64,000 nt of DNA from positions 1 to 64,000 of the forward strand of contig CAZQVN010000011.1 in assembly GCA_964596775.1 (NCBI GenBank), given 5' to 3'. Positions 1 through 7,355 of this stretch are shown piece by piece. The notes under the pieces are model-generated. The model saw only the letters and a program-made list of their open reading frames with translations, had not been told where the DNA came from and did no database searches. The position numbers were made by a program, and so were the translations under genes. Source of the stretch: CAZQVN01 sp964596775. GTDB taxonomy: Bacteria > Eisenbacteria > RBG-16-71-46 > JABDJR01 > JAWXBZ01. The first letter of the stretch is position 1. Each line of letters begins with the position of its first letter.

Positions 1-80
1 GGGGGCGTCGCGGAGCCGGCGGAGCCAGGATGGCGGAGCCGTGCGGAGCGCCGAGCGGAGTCGAGGCAGGGATGCCGAGA

Positions 81-198
81 CGGAGCGTCCCCCGAGGAGG
101 AGAACGGCGTCCGGACCGCAGAAGCACGTGAGCCGAAAAGCGGAGCCGTCCCCCGAGGAGGAGAACGGCGTCCGGACCGCAGAAGCTCGTGAGCCGAA
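81..198. repeat. Two-copy tandem direct repeat, about 60 bp per unit
   Basis: Copy one runs 81-140 and copy two 141-198. They differ by one inserted base near the start (CGGAGCG against CGGAGCCG) and one substitution (GCACGTG against GCTCGTG). The shared core includes CGAGGAGGAGAACGGCG. The repeat ends directly beside the stop codon of the DUF1684 gene on the minus strand. Bases 1-80 hold further degenerate GCGGAG motifs and no gene that I can support. It may be a dispersed intergenic repeat or the start of a longer array cut by the window edge. Confidence 0.75.
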
Positions 199-1131
199 CT
201 AGTGCGCCAGGTAGTGCCCGTCCTTCTCCCCCGCCTCGATCGGGATCGGCAGCTCGTTCGCCTTCGGCGGAATCGGACAGTTGTAGTGCAGGCTGTAGGC
301 GCAGGCCGGGTTGTAGGCCATGTTGAAGTCGATCACGTAGACGTCGTCGGAGATTCTTTCCGGGTTCACGTAGCGACCGACGGAGTACGTGTCCTTTCCC
401 GTGGTGGCATCCTTGAAGAACAGCGACACGTCGTCTTCGCCGACGCCGGGTTCGAGCAGGCGGCTCGCTTCCAGCCGGAACGACTTTCCTCCGAGCGTCA
501 CCGCGAACCAGCCGGCCACGATCGCCTTCCGGAGATTGCCGCGCGTCGAGAGGATGACGGTGGTGTCCGGCTTCGGGTTCGCGATGAACGGAGCCACGCA
601 GCGATAGCTCAGGTCCACCGGGTAGTACTCGATCCCCTTGTACTCCCTGAACCGCGGGCTGCCCGGATCGAAGACGATGACCGCCGGGTAGCGCTGGTGC
701 GACAGGCGGAGCGTGTAGCGGCCGAGGCCGATCGCCGACGGGCCAACGCGGGCGCTCCGCACGGCTTCGCCCGCGACCGTGAACACGGCGTCGGGGTCGA
801 TCGCCGCCACGTCGAACGAATCTCCGGCGACCGTCACCCGGAGATGCCGTGCAGACACGGCGGCGTCATCGATCCGGACGTCGGCGTCCGCGGCGCTTCC
901 GACGACGAGCGACGCGCGATCCTCGAAGTCGACGCGGCCGATCGTGGCCAGGTACGAGGACGACGCCGACTTGAGCCACGCCTCGGTGTCCGCGCGGTCC
1001 TTGAGGATGGCGGCGGTGATCGAGTCGGCCTCCGCCTTCGTGAGCCGGGCGGCCGGACCGGCGGCCCGCGCCCCGGACGGCGCGACGAGCGCCGCACCGA
1101 TCGCCGTCAGAACAATCCATCTGAAAATCAT
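199..1131 (-). CDS. DUF1684 family protein, secreted
   Basis: The 310-residue product begins with a clear signal peptide (hydrophobic residues 4-20, cleavage near GARA-AG at about 23). The rest matches the DUF1684 layout as I remember it: an N-terminal part with a GS-x-ADADVRI stretch that resembles a forkhead-associated core, then the YYPVDLSY segment, and a conserved C-terminus with DFNMAYNPACAY (268-279), CPIPP (285-289) and a terminal AGE motif. The biochemical function of the family is not known to me. It lies 21 bp downstream of the YjbQ-like gene on the same strand and is probably the last gene of that operon. Nothing looks truncated. Confidence 0.85.
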   Translation of the reverse strand: MIFRWIVLTAIGAALVAPSGARAAGPAARLTKAEADSITAAILKDRADTEAWLKSASSSYLATIGRVDFEDRASLVVGSAADADVRIDDAAVSARHLRVTVAGDSFDVAAIDPDAVFTVAGEAVRSARVGPSAIGLGRYTLRLSHQRYPAVIVFDPGSPRFREYKGIEYYPVDLSYRCVAPFIANPKPDTTVILSTRGNLRKAIVAGWFAVTLGGKSFRLEASRLLEPGVGEDDVSLFFKDATTGKDTYSVGRYVNPERISDDVYVIDFNMAYNPACAYSLHYNCPIPPKANELPIPIEAGEKDGHYLAH

Positions 1132-1152
1132 GCCGTGTCTCCTGTTCAGGAC

Positions 1153-1571
1153 CTAGGCCTCCCCAACGATCTGCACGATCATCTCCCGCTTCCGGCTCCG
1201 CGTGTCGAAGTCGAGGAGCACGATCTGCTGCCACCGTCCGAGCGGCAGGTCGGCCTCGATCACCGGTATCGTGACCGACGGCCCGACCGACGACGCCCGC
1301 ACGTGCGAATGACCGTTGTCGTCGTTCCACGTTTCCTCGTGCCGGTAGTAGGCGCCCTCCGGCGCCACGTTCTCGAAGTACGCCCGCAGATCGTGGGTGA
1401 GGAGACCGGGCTCGGCCTCCGTCGTCGTGACCGCCGCGGTGGATCCCACCACGAAAATCACCGCGATCCCCGAGCGGATGCCGGACAGGCGGACGATCTG
1501 CCGCACCTCCTCCGTCACGTCCAGGACATCGTTGTTCCCTTCCGTTTCCACGCGGAAACGTCCCGTGTGCG

Positions 1572-1575
<4 letters not shown>
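1153..1575 (-). CDS. YjbQ/UPF0047 family protein
   Basis: This 140-residue protein fits the usual size of the YjbQ (UPF0047) family, small trimeric proteins for which weak thiamine-phosphate synthase activity has been proposed. Family signatures are visible: GSTAAVTTTE at 44-53, a His-containing YYRHE at 76-80, NGHSH at 87-91 and LGRWQ at 112-116. The ATG at 1575 overlaps the stop codon of the upstream methyltransferase as ATGA, so translation is probably coupled. A longer in-frame reading upstream would run through the methyltransferase gene and is not supported. The family call is firm; the cellular role is open. Confidence 0.9.
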
Positions 1576-2456
<881 letters not shown>

Positions 2457-2457
2457 C

Positions 2458-4371
2458 TCAGACCGGTTTCCGTTCGATCCAGTAGCGGTGCCACAGGGCA
2501 AAGTTCACGAGCGCCCAGATCCTCATCCCGAAGTTGACGCCGCCCCGCGCCTGGCGATCCAGCAGCTCCTCCACGGCCTCCCGGCGGAAGAGGCCGGTCG
2601 TCGGGGCGTCCGGATCGAGCAGGATCTCGCGCGCCCACCCGGCCAGGTCGCGGCCGAACCAGGACGTCACCGGAACGTGGAAGCCGAGCTTCTTCCGGTG
2701 CAGGATTTCCGCCGGGAGCAGATCCTTGAGCGCGTCCTTGAGCACCCACTTCGTCACGCCGTCCCGCACCTTGAGGTCGGCGGCGATCCGGAACGACAGT
2801 TCGATGACCCGGTGATCGAGAAACGGAACCCGCCCCTCCACCGAGGTGGCCATCGTCATCTTGTCGACGCGCATGAGCAGCAGCTCGGGCAGCCGGTACA
2901 TGAGCTCGAGATAGGTGGACCGCCGGGTGAAATCCTCCGGATCGAGGACGCCGTCCGCCTCGGCGTACAGGGCGTCGACGGCGTTCCGCGGCGGATCGCC
3001 GCCGGCCAGCACCTCGGGCGCCAGCAGGCTTTCGAGCTCCGTGTCGTAGAACGTGACCGCCCCGCCAAGGAACGGCTCGGCGCCCGCGCCGAACCGGTCG
3101 AGGAAGTCGCGCCGGGCGGGGTCGACGAGCGGCGACAGCGCAGCGCTGGCCCCGGCCTTGAGCGGCCCGGGCAGCTTCGACAGCGGACGCCACCAGGTTT
3201 CGTACATCCGGCGGATCCGGTTGTGCCAGGTGTAGCCGAAGAACAGCTCGTCGGACCCCTCGCCGACCAGCGTCACGATCACGCCGGAGTCGCGGGCGAG
3301 CTTCGCCACGTGGTACAGCGGCACGCAGACCGGATCGGAAATCGGCTCGTCCTGGTGATGGACGAGCTTCGGCAGGAACGCCTTGAAATCCGCGTGATCG
3401 ATCCGGACCTCGTGATGGTTCGTGCCGAACAGGCCGGCCACCCTGCGCGCGAAGTCGAATTCGTTGAAGTCCGGGTCGTCCTTGTAGCCGATGGAGAACG
3501 TGTCGACGGGACGGTCCATTTCCGCCGCCATGAGGGCGGTGATCGCGCTGGAGTCGACGCCCCCCGACAGGAACGCGCCGAACGGGACATCGCTCATCAG
3601 GCGCGCCCTCACGGCCTCCCTCAACCCGAAGAGGACGGCGGCCGAGGCCTCGTTCGGGTCGGTGATCAGCGGGGCGCCCGCCTCGGGCAGCGGAGTCCAG
3701 TAGCGCCGGGCCGGCTTCAGGCCGGAACCCTGCTCCACGGTCAGCGTGTGGCCGGCGCGCAGTTTCATGATCCCGTCGAAGAGGGTGTGCGGCGGGCTCA
3801 CCGCCAGGTAGGCGAGGTACTCGGGAAGCTTTCTCCGGTTCAACCGTCTCGGCACATCGGGGTGCTCGAGGAGCGCCTTGATCTCCGAGGCGAACAGGAA
3901 CGCGGAACCGGTGTCGTGGTAGTAGATCGGCTTGATGCCGATCCGGTCGCGGGCCACGAACAGCCGGTTGTTCGCCGCATCGTGGATCGCCAGGCCGAAC
4001 ATGCCGGACAGTTTCCGGACGACGTCGTCCCCCGACTCCTCCCACTGGTGGAGGATCGTTTCCGTGTCGGAACGCGTCCGGTAGGTGTGCCCCTTCGCCT
4101 CCAGCCCGGGGCGGAGCTCGGCGTGGTTGTAGATCTCCCCGTTGAACACGATCCACGCGGACTCGTCCTCGTTGTGCATCGGCTGGTGGCCGCCGGAGAG
4201 ATCCACGATCGACAGTCGCCGGAACCCGAACCCGGTCCGGCCGTCCGCGCTGATGTAGCGGCCGTCGTCATCCGGACCGCGGTGAACCATGGCCGCCGTC
4301 ATCCGGGCCAGGGCGTTCTCGTCCACTCTCCGGTCGGTGCCGTAGTGGAAAACGCCGCAGATGCCGCACAT
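2458..4371 (-). CDS. asnB: Asparagine synthase (glutamine-hydrolysing)
   Basis: A 637-residue class B asparagine synthetase. The N-terminal glutaminase domain starts with the nucleophile Cys2 (MCGICGVFHYG), followed by RGPDDDG (31-37) and the FNGEIYNH loop (76-83). The synthetase domain has the ATP pyrophosphatase P-loop LSGGVDSSAI at 268-277. The length is normal for the long AsnB form often found in exopolysaccharide clusters, where it may amidate sugars or peptides rather than make free asparagine; that is inference from context. It sits 9 bp downstream of the creatininase-like gene and 1 bp upstream of a methyltransferase, so it is part of one operon. Confidence 0.95.
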   Translation of the reverse strand: MCGICGVFHYGTDRRVDENALARMTAAMVHRGPDDDGRYISADGRTGFGFRRLSIVDLSGGHQPMHNEDESAWIVFNGEIYNHAELRPGLEAKGHTYRTRSDTETILHQWEESGDDVVRKLSGMFGLAIHDAANNRLFVARDRIGIKPIYYHDTGSAFLFASEIKALLEHPDVPRRLNRRKLPEYLAYLAVSPPHTLFDGIMKLRAGHTLTVEQGSGLKPARRYWTPLPEAGAPLITDPNEASAAVLFGLREAVRARLMSDVPFGAFLSGGVDSSAITALMAAEMDRPVDTFSIGYKDDPDFNEFDFARRVAGLFGTNHHEVRIDHADFKAFLPKLVHHQDEPISDPVCVPLYHVAKLARDSGVIVTLVGEGSDELFFGYTWHNRIRRMYETWWRPLSKLPGPLKAGASAALSPLVDPARRDFLDRFGAGAEPFLGGAVTFYDTELESLLAPEVLAGGDPPRNAVDALYAEADGVLDPEDFTRRSTYLELMYRLPELLLMRVDKMTMATSVEGRVPFLDHRVIELSFRIAADLKVRDGVTKWVLKDALKDLLPAEILHRKKLGFHVPVTSWFGRDLAGWAREILLDPDAPTTGLFRREAVEELLDRQARGGVNFGMRIWALVNFALWHRYWIERKPV

Positions 4372-4380
4372 GCCGGGCGC

Positions 4381-5529
4381 TTACCGTCCGGACCGGTTCT
4401 TGCGGTTCTCTTCCTCGACGTCCCGGCGCATCTTGAGCCACGCGTCGAAGCGGTCCCGCTTGATCTTCTGGTAGATCTCGGCGCCGCGGACCGTTTCGCG
4501 CAGCCAGAAGTTTCTCGGCAGCTCGTCCTCCAGTTTCGGGCGGCTCTGCCAGGGAACACCGCCCACCGTGTCCAGGATGACGGAGGCGCTCGCGTCGGCC
4601 AGCAGGCCGAGGACGGTGCGCCCCAGTTCCGGGGTGGCCGCGGAGGGAACGCCGAAGTATCCGGGCCAGCCGAAGGCCTGGGCGGTTTTCGCCTGCTGCT
4701 CGAACGATCCGACCGCAAGCGGAACGAGATCCTTGAATCCGGGCTCGACGCGCGCCGGGTCGACGGCGAGCATCATCGACGTTTCCAGGAGTCCGCCGTG
4801 CATCTCGAAGATCGGCGCGGACACCGGCGCCTTCGGCGCGGCCTGGGCCGCGGCGGCCGCCAGGCGCGACGTCTCCACCGAGTCGGCCATCACCAGGCTC
4901 GTGACGTTGACGGTGTTCATTCCGTAGACCTCGGTGAAGAAATCGGCGGCTTCGCCGAGGACGCGCATGTTCTCGGCGCCCGGATGCGTGGACACGATGA
5001 AGAAGTTCCAGAACGCGTTCTCCGCGGGCCAGAGCATCCAGTCGTAGAGGAACGTCAGGAGCACGTCGGAGCTCATGCTGATCGTGGCCGGATGCGCGTA
5101 GATGTTGCCGTACTCCACGAACGATCCGGTGCCGACCGGCAGCGGCGGGAGAATCAGCACCGTGTACTCCGGCTTTTTCGCGCGGATGCGGGACGCGGTT
5201 TCCCGGACGAGCGCGTCGGCGAGGACCAGGTCGGTTCCGGCCGGCAGATGCGGGCCGTGCGTCTGGATCGGGGCCACCGGAAGGATCACCACCGTCTTTT
5301 CGCGGTTCAGGCGCGCGGCGTCGGTGGTGGTCAGATCCGCCATGCGGTAGATCGACGGGGCCGGCGGCCGGCTCTTCTCCGCGGCGGCCGCGGTCCGGCC
5401 GGTCGTGAGCAGGACGGCGAGCGCCAGCAGAAACACCGGAGCGAACCGCCGGGCCGGGTGAAATGCCCCGCCCGGCACGCGGCGGTGCGCACGGATGCGG
5501 GCACGATCTTCGGAGCGGAATGCGGTCAT
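4381..5529 (-). CDS. Secreted creatininase-family amidohydrolase
   Basis: The 382-residue product has an N-terminal hydrophobic signal segment at about 30-50 (LLALAVLLTTGRTAAAA). The mature part shows creatininase signatures: THGPHLPAGTD at 90-100, with the metal-ligand His91 and Asp100, and later EMHGGLLETSMML. The usual EQHG is QTHG here, and the usual N-x-HGGN region reads STHPGAENM, so some metal-site or gating residues differ from the textbook family. Creatininase relatives hydrolyse cyclic amides and formamides; the substrate here is unknown. ATG 5529 is preceded by GGAG at about 8 bp. The 197 bp upstream of it carry no supported gene. Confidence 0.8.
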   Translation of the reverse strand: MTAFRSEDRARIRAHRRVPGGAFHPARRFAPVFLLALAVLLTTGRTAAAAEKSRPPAPSIYRMADLTTTDAARLNREKTVVILPVAPIQTHGPHLPAGTDLVLADALVRETASRIRAKKPEYTVLILPPLPVGTGSFVEYGNIYAHPATISMSSDVLLTFLYDWMLWPAENAFWNFFIVSTHPGAENMRVLGEAADFFTEVYGMNTVNVTSLVMADSVETSRLAAAAAQAAPKAPVSAPIFEMHGGLLETSMMLAVDPARVEPGFKDLVPLAVGSFEQQAKTAQAFGWPGYFGVPSAATPELGRTVLGLLADASASVILDTVGGVPWQSRPKLEDELPRNFWLRETVRGAEIYQKIKRDRFDAWLKMRRDVEEENRKNRSGR

Positions 5530-5726
5530 CGGACTGTCTCCATTTCGGTGATGCGAAAGGCAGGGGGCGTGCCCCGGACGGACTCCTTGAACAGGCCGGG
5601 CGCCCGCGGGGTTCCCGAGGGTCGGGTTTGCGGCGCCGCGAGCGGTGGCCGCGGGTGACCGCGGCGGCGGTGCGGCGCGTCGCAGCACCGAAAGCGCGGC
5701 GCGGACTTCGGGTGAGCGTGCGTCGG

Positions 5727-6500
5727 TCACGAGGACGCCTGCCGGCCGAGGATTTCCGGGCCCGGATCGTGACCGCCCCGCACCCGGGCCAGCGCCTTCC
5801 TGTAGCGCTTGTGGTAGGACAGGATCTCGCCGATCGTGCGGAAGATCACGCTGGGGCGGGCCCCGGTGGACACGCCGTCCATCCGCGGCAGGTGGGTCAC
5901 GCCGATTTCCGTGGACGAGTAGTTGAGCAGCCGCGCCTTGATGGCGATCTCCGCGTCGATGAACGCGTCCTTGCTTTCGATCCTGATCTTGTCGAAGAGG
6001 TCGCGGCGGAAGATCTTGAACGCGCAGTCCACGTCGCGGTCGCGGATGTCGAAGAGGAGCCGCAGAACCAGGTTGTAGATGAACGACGTGAACTTCCGGT
6101 ACGCGGAGTACTGCTTGTTGATCCGGAATCCGGCCACGATGTCCGTGTACGGCGTCAGTGCCACGAACTTCTTCAGCTCGTCGAGATCGAACTGGTTGTC
6201 GCCGTCCGTATAGAACACCCAGTCGTACCGGGCGCTTTCGAAGCCGGTCTTGAGCGCCGCGCCGTAGCCGCGGTTCCGCTCGTGATGGATGACCCGGACG
6301 TTCGGGTGCTTCGCGGCGAGCGCGTCGGCCACTTCGCCGGTGCGGTCGGGGCTGCCGTCCTCGACGATGACGATCTCGTAGGTGCGGATCCCCAGCTCGT
6401 GGATGACGCGCAGCGCGGACTCCGTCACCTTGGGGATGTTTTCCTCGTCGTAGTAGGCCGGAAAGAAGACGGAGAGACGGAACGTTTCGGGATTGATCAT
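5727..6500 (-). CDS. Glycosyltransferase family 2, DPM1-like
   Basis: A soluble 257-residue GT-A fold glycosyltransferase. Visible motifs are SVFFPAYYDEEN near the N-terminus, VEDGSPDRT at 46-54, RNRGYGAALKTG at 76-86 and the metal/nucleotide-binding DGDNQFD at 99-105. This matches the dolichyl-phosphate mannose synthase type of family 2, but it has no C-terminal membrane helices, so it may use a polyprenyl-phosphate acceptor as a peripheral enzyme. The ATG overlaps the upstream methyltransferase stop as ATGA. The sugar donor cannot be read from the sequence. Confidence 0.88.
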   Translation of the reverse strand: MINPETFRLSVFFPAYYDEENIPKVTESALRVIHELGIRTYEIVIVEDGSPDRTGEVADALAAKHPNVRVIHHERNRGYGAALKTGFESARYDWVFYTDGDNQFDLDELKKFVALTPYTDIVAGFRINKQYSAYRKFTSFIYNLVLRLLFDIRDRDVDCAFKIFRRDLFDKIRIESKDAFIDAEIAIKARLLNYSSTEIGVTHLPRMDGVSTGARPSVIFRTIGEILSYHKRYRKALARVRGGHDPGPEILGRQASS

Positions 6501-7315
6501 GCGGCTCCTGCGGCATGCTTGTTGCCGTGGAAGATCAGCCAGAACCCGTAGCGCCGGCCGAGCCCGAGCAGGATCCGGTTCATCAGGGCCCCCTGCCGCG
6601 GGCGGTGCGGATCATGCGTTTCGAACTCGAGATTCTCGAACCGGGAGAACATGGAGCGCACCTCGGAACGGGTGTAGGCCTTGCCGAGCGGGTTCCCCTC
6701 GCCGTCGTACATGCGGAAGTACTCGTCGAACGACACGAACGGGCTCTTGCCTTGGCGCAGGCGCTGCAGCAGAAACACCGGGTAGCCGAGCCAGAGGTGG
6801 GTGGACCGCCGGTGGTAGAGCATGATGACGATCCGGCCGCCCGGCTTCAGAACCCGTTCCACCTCGCGGACGGCCTTCGGCGTGTCCGGCGTGTGATGGA
6901 GGACGCCGAACGAGTAGACCACGTCGAACGTGGCGTCGGGAAACGGGAGGTTTTCCGCGTCGGCCACCCGGAACTCGCCGGGAACGCCGTAGATCTCGAA
7001 CCGCTTGCGGGCCAGCGCCACCGATTCCTCGGTCAGGTCGACGCCGGTCGTGAGCGCCCCGCCCCGGGCGAACTGCAGCGTGTCGGTGCCGAGGCCGCAG
7101 CCGATCTCGAGCAGTTTCTTTCCGGCGTACCGGTCGAACCCGACGACCTCCCGCATGAACGGCTGGCGGAGGTAGCGTTCCCGCTCCACGGAATCGAAGA
7201 ACGTGCGGTCGCCCCATTCGAGGCCGGTGAACTGCGTTCCGCAGGGGCGTGAATTCCAGAAATCGTGGACCTGTTTCTTGAGACTCTCGTCCGGCGCCTC
7301 GACTGGCCTGCTCAC
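6497..7315 (-). CDS. Class I SAM-dependent methyltransferase
   Basis: A 272-residue Methyltransf_11-type enzyme. Motif I is EIGCGLGTD at 70-78, the acidic ribose-binding residue lies in TGVDLTEES at about 91-99, and VVYSFGVLHHTP marks the strand 4 region. The N-terminal NSRPCGTQ segment is common in methyltransferases of glycan clusters. It is translationally coupled to the downstream family 2 glycosyltransferase by a 4 bp overlap. The acceptor is unknown; a sugar or polyprenyl-linked sugar is likely from the neighbours. Confidence 0.85.
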   Translation of the reverse strand: MSRPVEAPDESLKKQVHDFWNSRPCGTQFTGLEWGDRTFFDSVERERYLRQPFMREVVGFDRYAGKKLLEIGCGLGTDTLQFARGGALTTGVDLTEESVALARKRFEIYGVPGEFRVADAENLPFPDATFDVVYSFGVLHHTPDTPKAVREVERVLKPGGRIVIMLYHRRSTHLWLGYPVFLLQRLRQGKSPFVSFDEYFRMYDGEGNPLGKAYTRSEVRSMFSRFENLEFETHDPHRPRQGALMNRILLGLGRRYGFWLIFHGNKHAAGAA

Positions 7316-7355
7316 TCAAACTCCTCTAAGGTACACGGCTTCCGGACGGGATCTC

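Noticed and set aside
199..1131. FHA-like segment in the DUF1684 protein as a novel fusion
   Set aside because: The GS-x-ADxxI pattern is, to my recollection, a normal part of DUF1684 proteins, so it is not a fusion.
5530..5726. Short minus-strand frame between the family 2 glycosyltransferase and the creatininase-like gene
   Set aside because: Ala/Pro/Arg-rich, no family likeness; more likely a leader region.
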